From NCBI RefSeq assembly GCF_004331415.1, contig NZ_SJOP01000001.1, positions 372,001-436,000 on the forward strand: DNA of 64,000 nt, in the 5' to 3' direction. Source of the stretch: Kosakonia quasisacchari. Its GTDB lineage: Bacteria > Pseudomonadota > Gammaproteobacteria > Enterobacterales > Enterobacteriaceae. Position numbers and translations under genes: made by a program. Position 1 is the stretch's first letter. Each line of letters opens with the position of its first letter. Positions 32,434 through 44,148 of this stretch are shown here, piece by piece. The notes below the pieces were generated by a model. The model saw only the letters and a program-made list of their open reading frames with translations, made no database searches and was not told the origin of the DNA.

Positions 32434-32718
32434 CGTTAATTTCTCGCAGGTTATTCTGTATGGGGGACAATGTTCCGTCGATGTGATGAGTATCACGTTT
32501 TTTGGCGGGAGATAAAATCGAAGAGAATTGACGGCCTTATTCTAAAAAATTGAACAACGATTAAGCTATTGAATTAAAAGAAATTTAGTGATGAAAAAAG
32601 CGCAATTTACCACCAGTCGGTCTGGCACTGTTTTTCGTGGCACAATTTGCTACGTTCAGGGCGGGGTTTTGTGGATGTAAAGGCAACCGCTTGCGCTGGT
32701 TACAGACGTCAGGAAAGG

Positions 32719-32985
32719 TCAACGTAGCTGGCTGTCTTTCGAACCTCTGCGATTATATCCTGCAAATGTAGAATTATGTAAATCTTTCTCCTGCTGGCAG
32801 GTAACGCATAAACGTACGCCGGGAATGGCTTTACGCCGTGCTTCCGGGATTGGCTCTCCGCACTCTTCGCAAACTTTTAAACTTTCGCCAGAAGGTAAAC
32901 CGCTGCGCGCACGTGCTACGGCATCATCAATGGTGCTGTCGATTTGCTGCTGCACTGCGCCATCATTTGCCCAACCTGAAGCCAT
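32719..32985 (-). CDS. ybiI: DksA/TraR-type zinc finger protein YbiI
   Basis: 88-aa protein with a C4 zinc finger, CEECGEPIPEARRKAIPGVRLCVTC, typical of the DksA/TraR C-terminal region, and a short helical N-terminus (IDSTIDDAVARARS). It lacks the long coiled coil of DksA. The start at 32985 (MASGWAND) follows GGAGG and equals the E. coli start. Function not established. Confidence 0.92.
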   Translation of the reverse strand: MASGWANDGAVQQQIDSTIDDAVARARSGLPSGESLKVCEECGEPIPEARRKAIPGVRLCVTCQQEKDLHNSTFAGYNRRGSKDSQLR

Positions 32986-33082
32986 AATGTGTCCTCCAAA
33001 GCCAAAACCATAATTATAGCAAACTGGACGGCGGCGCTGATGTCGAGCCGGGCGAACGGTGCAATCGTTGCCCGGCAAGAGG

Positions 33083-33697
33083 CTAGCGGTTATCCGGGCG
33101 CGTTAAATCGAAACGCTGCGCTTCGCTAATGCCGTAATAGGCCGACGGGCCACCTGCGCGTAACACCGGCTGCGCTTTCGCCGTCTGGTAGATACCGTTT
33201 TCCAGCAGCATTTCATCGATATGCACGGCAACCACTTCGCCGAGCACCAGCCAGCTATCGACCGGTGTACCGTCTGCGGCAGTAAGCTGAATACACTGCG
33301 AAAGGCGGCATTCGAAATTGACCGGGCTTTCCGCCACGCGTGGCGTCTTGATGATACGGCTGGCAACGGGCGTCAGGCCTGCGCGAGCAAACTCATCTTC
33401 GCCGTGCGGCAGAGAGGCAGACGTTTCGTTCATTGGCACAGCCAGCGCACGCGTGGTCAGGTTCCAGACAAACTCTTTGGTTTGGGTAATATTGCGCACG
33501 CTATCTTTCCAGCCGCTACTGGCAAAGCCGATAATCGGCGGGCGATAATTGAAGCAGTTAAAAAAACTATAAGGGGCGAGGTTGCGGCGGCCCTGCCCAT
33601 CCAGCGAGGCAATCCAACCAATGGGGCGCGGGCCAATAATGGCATTCAATGGATCATGAGGCAGCCCATGTCCTTTTGCAGGTTCATAAAAATACAT
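33083..33697 (-). CDS. Flavin reductase-like (DIM6/NTAB) FMN-binding protein
   Basis: 204-aa protein of the flavin-reductase-domain family. Typical segments are IIGPRPIGWIASLDGQGRRN, LAPYSFFNCFNYRPPIIGFA, WNLTTRALAVPMN and the ECRLSQ core that contacts the flavin. Such proteins bind FMN and supply reduced flavin or act as stand-alone oxidoreductases; the substrate here is unknown. E. coli carries ybiX and fiu near this point instead, which are absent here. It is alone on its strand between ybiI and the divergent rlmF. Confidence 0.85.
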   Translation of the reverse strand: MYFYEPAKGHGLPHDPLNAIIGPRPIGWIASLDGQGRRNLAPYSFFNCFNYRPPIIGFASSGWKDSVRNITQTKEFVWNLTTRALAVPMNETSASLPHGEDEFARAGLTPVASRIIKTPRVAESPVNFECRLSQCIQLTAADGTPVDSWLVLGEVVAVHIDEMLLENGIYQTAKAQPVLRAGGPSAYYGISEAQRFDLTRPDNR

Positions 33698-33794
33698 AGC
33701 GCTTTCCGGTCGTTAAAAACAGATTCTTCAGCCTCACTTATTTACCCGACCAACGTCAACGGGTATCTTACGCCGCTGCTAACAGGAGAATGCC

Positions 33795-34730
33795 ATGAAT
33801 GCCCAGAAGCCGGGTCTGCACCCGCGTAACCGCCACCACAGCCGCTACGATCTCGACGCGCTGTGCGCCGTGAACCCGTCATTGCGTGCGTTTCTTACCA
33901 CTAATCCGCACGGTGAGACGACCATCAATTTTGCCGAACCGCAGGCAGTCAAAGCCCTGAACAAAGCGCTGCTGGCGCAATTTTATGGCGTTCGCGAGTG
34001 GGATATCCCTGACGGCTTTCTCTGCCCGCCGGTACCGGGGCGCGCGGATTACATTCACCATCTGGCGGATGTGCTGGCGGAAAGCAACGAAGGTAACGTG
34101 CCGACGCACGCCAGCGTGTTGGATATCGGCACTGGCGCAAATTGTATTTACCCGCTGATTGGTGCGCATGAGTACGGCTGGCGTTTTACCGGCAGTGAAG
34201 TCAACGATCAGGCTCTTGCCAGCGCACAAGCTATCATCAACGCAAACCCTGGGTTGAGCCGCGCAGTGCGGTTGCGTCGGCAGAAAGATCCGGCCTCGAT
34301 TCTCACCGGCATTATTCATAAAAATGAGCAGTATGATGCGATTCTCTGCAACCCGCCGTTTCACGACTCCGCGCAAAGCGCGCAGGCCGGGAGCGAGCGT
34401 AAGCGTCGCAACCTCGGGCAATCAGCCAGCGACGCCGCTAACTTTGGCGGACAGCAGCAGGAACTGTGGTGTGAAGGCGGCGAAGTGGCCTTCATCAGCA
34501 AAATGATTGCTGAAAGCCAACAGTTCGCGCGCCAGGTATTGTGGTTTACCTCGCTGGTGTCACGCGGCGATAACCTACCCGAACTGTATCGCGCGTTGAC
34601 TCAGGTTGGCGCAGTGAAGGTAATAAAAAAAGAGATGGCGCAGGGCCAGAAGCAGAGCCGTTTTATCGCCTGGACATTTTTCGATGAGGCCCAGCGTAAG
34701 CGCTGGGCGCAGACACGTTTTAAAGGGTAG
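33795..34730 (+). CDS. rlmF: 23S rRNA (adenine1618-N6)-methyltransferase RlmF
   Basis: 311-aa SAM-dependent methyltransferase that makes m6A1618 in 23S rRNA. SAM-binding [15 protein letters not shown] and the N6-adenine catalytic motif NPPF (in [11 protein letters not shown]) are present, as are the basic N-terminus [15 protein letters not shown] and QSRFIAWTF near the end. AACAGGAGA precedes the ATG. Convergent with ybiO, overlapping it by 11 bases. Confidence 0.96.
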   Translation: MNAQKPGLHPRNRHHSRYDLDALCAVNPSLRAFLTTNPHGETTINFAEPQAVKALNKALLAQFYGVREWDIPDGFLCPPVPGRADYIHHLADVLAESNEGNVPTHASVLDIGTGANCIYPLIGAHEYGWRFTGSEVNDQALASAQAIINANPGLSRAVRLRRQKDPASILTGIIHKNEQYDAILCNPPFHDSAQSAQAGSERKRRNLGQSASDAANFGGQQQELWCEGGEVAFISKMIAESQQFARQVLWFTSLVSRGDNLPELYRALTQVGAVKVIKKEMAQGQKQSRFIAWTFFDEAQRKRWAQTRFKG

Positions 34731-36957
34731 GTTCTGTCGGCGGTGGCGGGCTGGCGGGTGACGCTGGCTGTACTGCGTTTCCCGGTGCCGGTAACATTTG
34801 GTATGTCTGCACCGGCGGGCGCACGCCCGCGCGGTCGAAATGTTTTTTCACCATCGTGTCGAGGGCAAAACGCACCGTCCACTGTTTCAGCGGCAGAGTA
34901 GTGCAGGTGACGCGAAGCGTGAATGCCGTGTTGGTCAGCCCGACCAGCCCGGCAAACGACGGTTCGCCAATAATCAGTCCGCGGATCTCTTCCTGCTCCA
35001 TCAGTTCCGCCACGGCGTCTTTTAGCGCCTGATTTGCTTTATCGGTGTCCTCCTGGCGATCAACATCATAATTCGCCACCACTGAGCCAATGCCGCGAAC
35101 AAAGTTGGCAAAAGTGGTTATCGATGACCACGGAATAATGTGGTACGCGCCGGTATCCTGACGCACGCCAACGGAACGAATCGACATTCGCTCCACGGTG
35201 CCGGTGAGCGGGCCGATAGTAACCAAATCTCCGGTGTTCATGCCGTTTTCAAACTGGATGAAAATGCCGGTAATAATATCTTTCACCAGCGTCTGCGAAC
35301 CAAACGAGATAGCCAGCCCGAGCGCCCCAGCCCCTGCCAGTAACGGCGCGATATTCACGCCAACTTCCGACAGCACAATCATCACCGTTATGGTGCTTAT
35401 CACCACCGCCAGCGCGTTGCGAAACAGCGTCAGCAGTGTGCGGGTGCGCGCACTCGGCAGCGGACGGCCGTGAATATCCGACGCCAGCCGGTTTTCAATA
35501 ATGCTGGCAAGCAGTGTCCAGCCAACGGCGGAGAAGAAGAGAATTAACGCAATGCGGATCAGGATATCGACGGTTTTCTCACCCGCACCGTAATTCAGCC
35601 AGTGCCAGACATCAAACAGCCCCCAGGCGTTCAGCAGCAGCATGATGGTTGCGCAGACCACCAGAATGCGCGCGGTTTTTAACGACGCGGAGAGCCAGCC
35701 ATTGAGCCGCTTTTGTAACTCGGGGTAGTTGCGCTGTACCGGCGGCGACAGGGTGATAGTTTTATTCAACCAGCGCGACAACACGCCAGAAAGAAACGCG
35801 GCAATGCTCAGAATCGCCAGACTATTGACCGTCGCACCCATCATAAATTTCAGGCTGTTGCCGGGGTCGAACAGCGAAAAGAAGAACAACACAATAAAGT
35901 AAGCGCTGGCCAGCCAGTGCCAAACCAACGCAAAAGCGCGGATAAACAAGCTAAAAAAGGCCAGCGAGTGATCCGCCAGTACAATCAAGTTGTGCTGAAT
36001 TTGCTTCTTATTATGAAAGATAAGGTACAACGCCCATACGGTGATGCAGAGCATGATCACCACATTGGCCAGCGCGCCAAACTGCACATTGATTTGGTTG
36101 GAGATAATCGGTACGGCAACCAGCAAACCGTAGCCAATCAGGCTGCTCAGCGCACTCAGGCGCATATGCCAGTAGCGGGCGGTTTCATCGGTAATGCGAA
36201 ATGGGCGCAGATCGGCAATACGCGGGCAGAAAATCAGCCGCAAGATCGCTTTAAAAAACTCAATCAGCGCAAAGGCGTTCAGAAACAGGCTTTGTTGGAA
36301 CGCGATAGTACTGTTGCCCGCGTTAAGATTCGCGCTAAGCAACTGACCGACAAAAAGTGTCAATGCCAGCAGCATCAGGTCGATAATAAACGCGCTGATA
36401 ATCATTGAGGGCAGTTGCAACCAGTTACTGCGGTCGCGGTTTTTACGCCTTCCCCAGGCGCCCATTTTGCGATACAGCGGCGAGACCGCTAAACGAACAA
36501 GGAACCAGAAAGCAAAAACCAGCGCGGCTAATAACAAAAAATGGCTGGCGGCGTTGCTGAATGTTTGCGGGTTAAAGGTTTTATGGGGCGAACCAGTGAT
36601 ATTGCGATAAAGCTGAGCAAAACGTGCTGCCAGCTCTTCGCCATAATGTTCGCTAACCTCGGTCACGTTTTCCAGCACCGTTTTTTGCTCTTTCACCTCG
36701 GGCGGAGTGAGCACCGGTACCGGTTCTTGCGGCGGCGTGGTGGCAACTTTACGTAGCTGATCAATCAGCTCCTTGCGCGAATCATCATTTTCCAGCACGT
36801 CGGCGAGTGCGGCATAAGCCGCTTTTTTCTGTTCGACATTAGGTTCGCTCGTTTGTGTGGAAGGTTGAGCGCCAGAGGCTGCGGAAGTAATACCGGGTAT
36901 TGTCGCGGCCTGTAACGGCGCACACAGCAGGCCAATCAATAGCAGGATCCACGGCAT
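34720..36957 (-). CDS. ybiO: Mechanosensitive channel YbiO (MscS family)
   Basis: 745-aa inner-membrane channel with signal peptide ([17 protein letters not shown]), a periplasmic N-terminal domain, about ten membrane spans and the MscS core near residues 500-700: [18 protein letters not shown] pore helix, [17 protein letters not shown] and a cytoplasmic beta/alpha vestibule. E. coli YbiO has moderate conductance and responds to salt. The C-terminal ~30 residues are proline-rich ([13 protein letters not shown]). Monocistronic. Confidence 0.94.
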
Positions 36958-37044
36958 TTGCTCCTCCGGTGAGAAAGTTCAGCAAAATGATAAGTATAGA
37001 TGCCGTAGCGCAGCCGCGATGAAATGAGAGGAATCTGGGGAGAA

Positions 37045-37062
37045 CCCCTCCAAAAGGAGGGG
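37045..37062 (-). terminator. Terminator-like hairpin after glnQ
   Basis: Stem CCCCTCC / GGAGGGG with a 4-nt loop, 10 bp downstream of the glnQ stop. The tract that follows on the - strand is TTCTCC, so T content is low, but the position fits the end of glnHPQ. Confidence 0.6.
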
Positions 37063-37071
37063 CAAGGTAAA

Positions 37072-37794
37072 TCAGGAGACGTGTTGCAGGAATTCCTGCA
37101 GGCGCTGACTCGGTGGATTTTCGATCAGCTGTTGCGGGTTGCCATCTTCGGCAATGCGGCCTTTATCGATGAAAATCAGGCGTGAGGCCACTTTCTCAGC
37201 GAAGCCGATTTCGTGAGTCACGATAACCATGGTCATGCCTTCTTCGGCCAGATCTTGCATCACTTTCAGCACTTCGTGGCGCAACTCTGGGTCGAGGGCA
37301 GAGGTTGGCTCATCAAACAACATCATTTTCGGTTTGACCGCCAGTGCGCGAGCAATCGCCACACGCTGCTGCTGCCCACCGGAAAGCTCAGACGGATAGT
37401 GATGCCCGCGTTCGGCGAGGCCGACTTTCGCCAGCAGCTCTTTCGCCAGTTTTTCCGCATCTGCTTTCCTGGCGCCACGCACACGAAGTGGGCCGAACAT
37501 GACGTTCTCCAGCGCGGTCAGGTGCGGGAACAGATAGAACTGCTGGAACACCATGCCTGCTTCCTGGCGGATCAGGCGTTCGTCCACTTTCGGATCGTTA
37601 ACTTTCAGGCCATCGACAATCAGATCGCCGCTGGTGATCTCTTCCAGTTTGTTGATGCAGCGCAGTAGCGTAGATTTACCGGAGCCGGACGGCCCGATAA
37701 TCACCACCACTTCACCCTGACTAACGTTCAGATCGATATTATGCAGCACCTGGGTTTGACCGAAGTGCTTGGAAACGTTTTTAAATTCAATCAC
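37072..37794 (-). CDS. glnQ: Glutamine ABC transporter ATP-binding protein GlnQ
   Basis: 240-aa ATPase of the polar amino acid uptake family. Walker [10 protein letters not shown], signature [15 protein letters not shown], Walker [19 protein letters not shown] and H-loop IVTHEIGFA are intact. The ATG overlaps the glnP stop by four bases. Third gene of glnHPQ. Confidence 0.97.
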   Translation of the reverse strand: MIEFKNVSKHFGQTQVLHNIDLNVSQGEVVVIIGPSGSGKSTLLRCINKLEEITSGDLIVDGLKVNDPKVDERLIRQEAGMVFQQFYLFPHLTALENVMFGPLRVRGARKADAEKLAKELLAKVGLAERGHHYPSELSGGQQQRVAIARALAVKPKMMLFDEPTSALDPELRHEVLKVMQDLAEEGMTMVIVTHEIGFAEKVASRLIFIDKGRIAEDGNPQQLIENPPSQRLQEFLQHVS

Positions 37795-38450
37795 AGGATT
37801 TTCATCCTTTTTTCAAGACGACGGAGCACGATGTTCAGCGCCTGGGTGATGATCAGATAAATCACCCCCACGGCGGTCCAGATTTCCAGTGCACGGAAGT
37901 TACCGGCAATGATTTCCTGGCCCTGGCGGGTTAATTCGGCTGCGCCGATAACAATAAACAGCGACGTATCTTTGATGCTGATGATCAGCTGGTTACCCAG
38001 CGGCGGCAGCATGCGACGCAGCGCCAGCGGCATGATCACGTGGCGGATAGTTTCAACGCGGGAAAGTCCCAGCGCCTGACCCGCTTCGCTGAACCCTTTA
38101 TGGATCGACAATACGGAGCCGCGAGTGATTTCGGCGATATAAGCTCCGGAGTTAATCATGATGGTGATGACAGCGGCGCTGAAGGTATCGATACGAATAT
38201 CGGGGAAAGCCATCGGCAAGGCGAAGTAAATGTACATCACCTGAACGACAATAGGCGTGCCGCGAATAATTTCGATGAATACCAGCGCGATGTGGTTAGA
38301 AATCCAGCCGCCATACGTACGGGCTAAACCGGCCAGCAGGCCGATAATGATGCCGCCAGCCAGACCGAGGATCGAAATCCATAAGGTCATTTTGGCCCCG
38401 TCAAGCAAAAGCGGAATGGCGGGCCAGATGGCGCTCCAGTCAAACTGCAT
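37791..38450 (-). CDS. glnP: Glutamine ABC transporter permease GlnP
   Basis: 219-aa inner-membrane permease with five hydrophobic segments. The EAA loop contact motif for GlnQ is in [36 protein letters not shown]. Forms a homodimer in the GlnHPQ importer. Overlaps glnQ by ATGA, 84 bp after glnH. Confidence 0.96.
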   Translation of the reverse strand: MQFDWSAIWPAIPLLLDGAKMTLWISILGLAGGIIIGLLAGLARTYGGWISNHIALVFIEIIRGTPIVVQVMYIYFALPMAFPDIRIDTFSAAVITIMINSGAYIAEITRGSVLSIHKGFSEAGQALGLSRVETIRHVIMPLALRRMLPPLGNQLIISIKDTSLFIVIGAAELTRQGQEIIAGNFRALEIWTAVGVIYLIITQALNIVLRRLEKRMKIL

Positions 38451-38534
38451 GATGTGTTCCTGTATACCGTGGTTTTAACAAAAAGCATCGGAGGCGAAAG
38501 CCGCCTCCGAGGTTTAACGCATTATTTTTAATAA

Positions 38535-39349
<815 letters not shown>

Positions 39350-39422
39350 GGTTTACAACCTATTGTTTTGTAAAGGCGAACCTTTACCCGGTTGCACAAT
39401 AAGTGTAGCAACAATACCCGTA

Positions 39423-39452
39423 TGCACCATTTTGAGTCACTGTTTTGGTGCA
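39423..39452 (-). promoter_or_regulatory. Overlapping NtrC (NRI) binding sites
   Basis: Two overlapping 17-mers related to TGCACTAAAATGGTGCA: 39423-39439 and 39436-39452 (TGCACCA and TGGTGCA half sites). They lie about 75-100 bp upstream of the sigma-54 promoter, the usual enhancer distance. Nothing gene-like was found in the rest of the 361-bp glnH-dps gap. Confidence 0.75.
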
Positions 39453-39595
39453 TTATGGTGGCGTAGCCTGTTTTGCTTTTTTTTAGCGCAGATCGCGGGG
39501 TAAAAACAATCACTTATTAACAATTTTGTGATGGAATAATTACGAAGTGGTAACTTTGTGTGTGGAAAGGGGAAAAATGACGCACTGTAATAGTG

Positions 39596-39621
39596 CAAAA
39601 CCCTGCGCGGGATGCGCAGGG
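39596..39621 (-). terminator. Rho-independent terminator of dps
   Basis: Perfect 8-bp stem CCCTGCGC / GCGCAGGG, followed on the - strand by TTTTGC. It lies 21 bp after the dps stop. Confidence 0.88.
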
Positions 39622-39642
39622 GATATAGGCAAAACTTATGGA

Positions 39643-40182
<540 letters not shown>

Positions 40183-40194
40183 TTACCGAAACTA

Positions 40195-40248
40195 AGTATA
40201 GCACCAGATTTTTCCTGACAGTCTTGGCTGTACCTATCAGTTCGATAG
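40195..40248 (-). promoter_or_regulatory. dps promoter with OxyR-like core
   Basis: The -10 element CTATACTTA (40195-40200 and flank) has the C before TATACT favoured by sigma S. Just above the expected -35, CTAT-N7-ATAG (40234-40248) matches the inner half of the OxyR recognition pattern. Oxidative-stress and stationary-phase control are known for E. coli dps. The remaining sequence up to rhtA is AT-rich with no gene seen. Confidence 0.55.
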
Positions 40249-40444
40249 CGAATATAAAATATAGGAAACGATTTCAGGATAACGCAACTAATCAAATGAA
40301 ATGTAAGATAATTCTAACGAGTTATTATTTCTAAAATGCGAATCGTTCTATTTGATGCAGAATGCTGGAAAAAGTAAGAAATAATGTCTGCGATGTGGTG
40401 TGGATATTTGGCATAAGAAGGATCTCATGCCAAATAATACTTAT

Positions 40445-41332
40445 TTAGCCAATATCAATTTCTTTGACTGTTGCTTCTCGACGCAGCGTGAGAGTCGAGC
40501 CCATTGATGCGATAATAATCGCCGCCAGCGCCAGCGCTTGCTGGAATGTGAGTGTTTCCCCGAGGAAAATCATGCCGGAAATTGCCGCCATCGCTGGCTC
40601 CATACTCATCAATGTGCCGAATGTGCGAGTAGGTAAACGTGTCAGAGCAATCATTTCGAGCGAATAGGGCAGAGCGGTAGACAAAATCGCCACGGCGATC
40701 CCCAGCGGCAGAACAGACCAGTGCCACAACACTTCACCCGCCTGGAATGCGCCAAGCGGCACAAAAACCAGCGCCGCAATGAGTGAACCCAGCGCCACTG
40801 TCGCCGGGCCGTGCTCCTCCCCGGCGCGCTGCCCGGAAAGGATATAGATTGCCCAACAAGCACCGGCACCAAGGGCAAATGCTGCGCCCGTGAGGTCAAC
40901 ATGTGAGACATTTTCGCCCAGCGGTAGCAGATACCACAGGCCAAGTACCGCGAGGATCACCCAGATGAAATCCACCGGGCGGCGTGACGCGAAAAGCGCC
41001 ACTGCAAGCGGGCCGGTAAACTCCAGCGCCACGGCGATGCCGAGCGGTATCGTCTGGATCGATAAATAGAACATATAGTTCATTGCGCCGAGCGACAGGC
41101 CGTAAAACAGCAGCGGCAGGCGTTGTTCGTGGGTAAAACGCAAGCGCCAGGGCTTGAATACCACGACCAAAATAAGGGTGCCAAGTGCGAGACGCAACGC
41201 GGTGACGCCGGGTGCGCCAACAATCGGAAACAGTGATTTCGCCAGCGACGCGCCTCCCTGAATGGACATCATCGCGACGAGCAATATTAATACCGGCAAC
41301 CACACCGGCAATTTACGAGACTGCGCAGGCAT
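40445..41332 (-). CDS. rhtA: Threonine/homoserine exporter RhtA
   Basis: 295-aa DMT-superfamily exporter with two EamA repeats and about ten spans. Typical stretches are MASIQGG-type MSIQGGASLAKSLFPIVG, ALEFTGPLAVALF and the second-repeat TRTFGTLMSMEPAMAAISG. The start at 41332 follows GGGAGAAAGG and gives the E. coli length; an earlier ATG would add five residues. Exports threonine and homoserine and lessens growth inhibition by them. Confidence 0.94.
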   Translation of the reverse strand: MPAQSRKLPVWLPVLILLVAMMSIQGGASLAKSLFPIVGAPGVTALRLALGTLILVVVFKPWRLRFTHEQRLPLLFYGLSLGAMNYMFYLSIQTIPLGIAVALEFTGPLAVALFASRRPVDFIWVILAVLGLWYLLPLGENVSHVDLTGAAFALGAGACWAIYILSGQRAGEEHGPATVALGSLIAALVFVPLGAFQAGEVLWHWSVLPLGIAVAILSTALPYSLEMIALTRLPTRTFGTLMSMEPAMAAISGMIFLGETLTFQQALALAAIIIASMGSTLTLRREATVKEIDIG

Positions 41333-41695
41333 CCTTTCTCCCGTCAATTTCTGTCAAATAAAGTAAAAGAGGCAGTCTACTTGAATTCCCCCCGGCTGGT
41401 TGAGCGTTTGTTGAAAAAAAGTAACTGAAAAATCCGTAGAATAGCGCCACGCTGATGGTTAATTAACCTATCCAATTAAGAATTATCTGGATGAATGTGC
41501 CATAAATTGCGCAGCATAATGGTGCGTTGTGTGGGAAAATTTCTGTTTTTTGAAAGGGTTGGTCAGTAGCGGAAACTTTCTGTTACATCAAATGGCGCAT
41601 TAGACCCCAATTCCCGCAAAGAGTTTCTTAATTAATTTTGATATATTTAAATACGTAGGACGTAGGATTTACTTGAAGCACATTTGAGGTGGATT
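41333..41695. other. AT-rich divergent region between rhtA and ompX
   Basis: 363 bp without a recognisable gene. It holds the rhtA promoter side and a long ompX leader; TTGATATATTTAAATACG at about 41638-41655 is the most promoter-like element ahead of ompX, similar to the E. coli ompX promoter as I recall. A short palindrome GGTTAATTAACC lies near 41457. No hairpin of sRNA type stood out. Confidence 0.5.
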
Positions 41696-42208
41696 ATGAA
41701 AAAAATTGCATGTCTTTCAGCACTGGCCGCACTTCTGGCGGTTTCTGCAGGTTCCGCAGTAGCAGCAACTTCAACCGTAACTGGCGGCTACGCTCAGAGC
41801 GACGCTCAGGGTATCGCCAACAAAACTAACGGTTTCAACCTGAAATACCGCTACGAGCAGGACAACAACCCGCTGGGTGTTATCGGTTCCTTTACTTACA
41901 CTGAAAAAGATCGTACCGAAGACAGCGTTTATAACAAAGCGCAGTACTACGGCATCACCGCCGGCCCGGCTTACCGCATCAACGACTGGGCGAGCATCTA
42001 CGGTGTTGTGGGTGTTGGTTACGGTAAATTCCAGCAGACTGTAGACACCGCTAAAGTGTCTGACACCAGCGACTACGGTTTCTCTTACGGTGCTGGTCTG
42101 CAGTTCAACCCGATGGAAAACGTTGCTCTGGACTTCTCCTACGAGCAGAGCCGTATCCGTAGCGTAGATGTTGGCACCTGGATTGCCGGCGTTGGTTACC
42201 GCTTCTAA
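41696..42208 (+). CDS. ompX: Outer-membrane protein OmpX
   Basis: 170-aa eight-stranded beta-barrel of the Ail/Lom family, linked to adhesion and serum resistance. Signal peptide MKKIACLSALAALLAVSAGS with cleavage after VAA, then ATSTVTGGYAQSDAQG; conserved strands FNLKYRYEQDNNPLGVIGSFTYTEK and C-terminal Phe in WIAGVGYRF needed for BAM insertion. Extracellular loops 2 and 3 differ from E. coli. The start at 41696 follows TGAGGTGG. Terminated by a strong hairpin. Confidence 0.97.
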   Translation: MKKIACLSALAALLAVSAGSAVAATSTVTGGYAQSDAQGIANKTNGFNLKYRYEQDNNPLGVIGSFTYTEKDRTEDSVYNKAQYYGITAGPAYRINDWASIYGVVGVGYGKFQQTVDTAKVSDTSDYGFSYGAGLQFNPMENVALDFSYEQSRIRSVDVGTWIAGVGYRF

Positions 42209-42224
42209 TCGCTTCGGCGATAAT

Positions 42225-42256
42225 AAAAAATCCGCCCACTGGGCGGATTTTTTTTT
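42225..42256. terminator. Bidirectional terminator between ompX and opgE
   Basis: Stem AAAATCCGCCC / GGGCGGATTTT with a 3-nt loop, A run before and T run after. It serves the convergent ompX and opgE transcripts. Confidence 0.93.
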
Positions 42257-42277
42257 GCCTGCAATCTGCTTCAGAAA

Positions 42278-43867
42278 TTACCGCTTACTGCGCGTATCGA
42301 AGAGATCCGTACCGAGATGGTTATAGTCAACTTTCTGTAACTTAAAGTTGGTAATGTACGCTGGCCCGGCTTTTTGCTCTGATATAAAACGGTAAGGATT
42401 TTTAATCTGCTCTGCGCTAATCCCGGTCCACTGCGAAAAGAAGCTTAAAAAGTCGTTCGCTGAACGGCGAGCTTTAATTACCCGATGTTTGGTATCGTCG
42501 CTGGAAAGCACCATAAACGGCACCTGGAAGTCCTGTTGAAAAGTATCGGCATGCGCCAGGTACTGCACCTCTTTGCCGCGTTCTTTAATCGCCAGTCCGT
42601 GATCCGAGAAGTAAACCATTGAGAAGCTTTCGCCGGTATTGACCAGTTGCGAATACATTTTCCCGAGGAAATCATCGGTCTGCTTGATGGAATAGAGGTA
42701 GCAGGAGGTCTCTTTTGACTGCACAAACTCGTCGTACTTGCCGCCGGTGCGATCGCAGGCCTGCGGGTGCGAGCCCATCAAATGCAGCACAATCAGCTGC
42801 GGCTGGGTGCGTTTAGTGCTCAGGACCTGGTTGGTGAGTTTTAACAGATCCTCGTCACGGGTGTTTTTATCCGCCTCGAAGTCACCGCGTTTCAAAAACT
42901 GCACTTCATCGGCACGCTTAGCGATACTGGCGATGGCGGTGTCGTATTCGCCTATCTGCCCCTGATTAGAAAACCACCATGTCTGAAAACCGGCGCGGTT
43001 AGCCAGCGTGACAAAGTTATCCTGATACTGTGGTTTATCTTTCTCCACGCGGTTTAAAGTCAGCCCAAGGGATTTTTGTGTTGAACCGCTCGCGGAAATG
43101 TAATCCGTAAATAGCGTGCCGTTTACCTGGCTGGCAAACGGTGTGTTATTCCAGTGTCCGCCAAAGGCGCCCAGCGCATCGCGACGCGCACTTTCGCCAA
43201 TCACCACCACGTAAGTATGGTATTTCGGTTTGACCGCCAGCACATTCCAGGTGTCTTTCACGCTGGCAAGCGCGGCCATATTTTTCTGTTCTTCTTTGAC
43301 CACATAGTAGTTAAACGCTACATCACGCACGAAACGAAGCACCGGAACGCCAGTATCAATAATCCTGAATTCGTACCCTTTGAAATGGTTTTGCACCGGG
43401 CCAATAAAATAAGAAGCGATGCACACAATCGTGCCCAGCGTGTCCCATTTCAGCCACGGCGTGGAACGCACAATTACCCGGCGGCGCAGCGAAATAACGC
43501 CCAGCGCAAAAATGAATACGCCGACAGCGTAGTGATACCACGGGAAGATAGTCAGAATTTCCGTCGACTCTTCCATGTTTGTCGACAGCAGCGCCAGCAA
43601 CGTGTTGAAATTCGGTGCGCCATATGCGCGGCCAAAGGGGAAATAGCATGCGGCAACCAACGAGATAACCCCGATAACGGTTTTTTGCGTACGAGGTGCA
43701 TGTCGCCAGAGAACCAGTAGGGCGCAGGTTAAAAGAACCGCATACATCACGCTAAATTCATAACCCAGAGCGAAGTTAATCAACATCGATTGTAAAAAAT
43801 AAAAACCCGTCCACGGGTTGAGCGTCTGGCTGCGAAGGGCCACGGATTCTTTAAGGATTAGGCTCAT
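42278..43867 (-). CDS. opgE: Phosphoethanolamine transferase OpgE (YbiP)
   Basis: 529-aa inner-membrane sulfatase-fold enzyme; in E. coli it adds phosphoethanolamine to osmoregulated periplasmic glucans. Several N-terminal spans (to about residue 170), then VVIGESARRDALGAFGG with Ser at the nucleophile position where EptA has Thr, LHLMGSHPQACDR and YFSDHGLAIKERG metal-site motifs. Clearly different from the EptA at 3449-5092. Monocistronic, sharing a terminator with ompX. Confidence 0.93.
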   Translation of the reverse strand: MSLILKESVALRSQTLNPWTGFYFLQSMLINFALGYEFSVMYAVLLTCALLVLWRHAPRTQKTVIGVISLVAACYFPFGRAYGAPNFNTLLALLSTNMEESTEILTIFPWYHYAVGVFIFALGVISLRRRVIVRSTPWLKWDTLGTIVCIASYFIGPVQNHFKGYEFRIIDTGVPVLRFVRDVAFNYYVVKEEQKNMAALASVKDTWNVLAVKPKYHTYVVVIGESARRDALGAFGGHWNNTPFASQVNGTLFTDYISASGSTQKSLGLTLNRVEKDKPQYQDNFVTLANRAGFQTWWFSNQGQIGEYDTAIASIAKRADEVQFLKRGDFEADKNTRDEDLLKLTNQVLSTKRTQPQLIVLHLMGSHPQACDRTGGKYDEFVQSKETSCYLYSIKQTDDFLGKMYSQLVNTGESFSMVYFSDHGLAIKERGKEVQYLAHADTFQQDFQVPFMVLSSDDTKHRVIKARRSANDFLSFFSQWTGISAEQIKNPYRFISEQKAGPAYITNFKLQKVDYNHLGTDLFDTRSKR

Positions 43868-44120
43868 AGATTACTGTCATGAAAACGCCATGTGCTCACC
43901 CTGGCGTTAAGGGTCAAAACCTGCCGGACAGTGCGTGTGAAGAGGGGAGGGGGTCCGCATCTGCGAGCCGCAATTTGTGCAGGGCAGCGCAAAGATAGAG
44001 CGAGGCGCGACGAAGGTCAACAGGAGCTAAGCGGTTGTTTTGAGAGAGTGATTGCAAATCCAGCAAAAATACGCTGATTTTTAGGCGAATAGGTCAGTAT
44101 GACGGGGGATTGTGACAGAA

Positions 44121-44147
44121 AAATGAAGCGGCGTACCGCGACGCCGC
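44121..44147 (-). terminator. Terminator of mntS
   Basis: Stem GCGGCGT / ACGCCGC with a 6-nt loop, followed on the - strand by TTCATTTTT. It begins directly after the mntS stop. Confidence 0.8.
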
Positions 44148-44148
44148 A

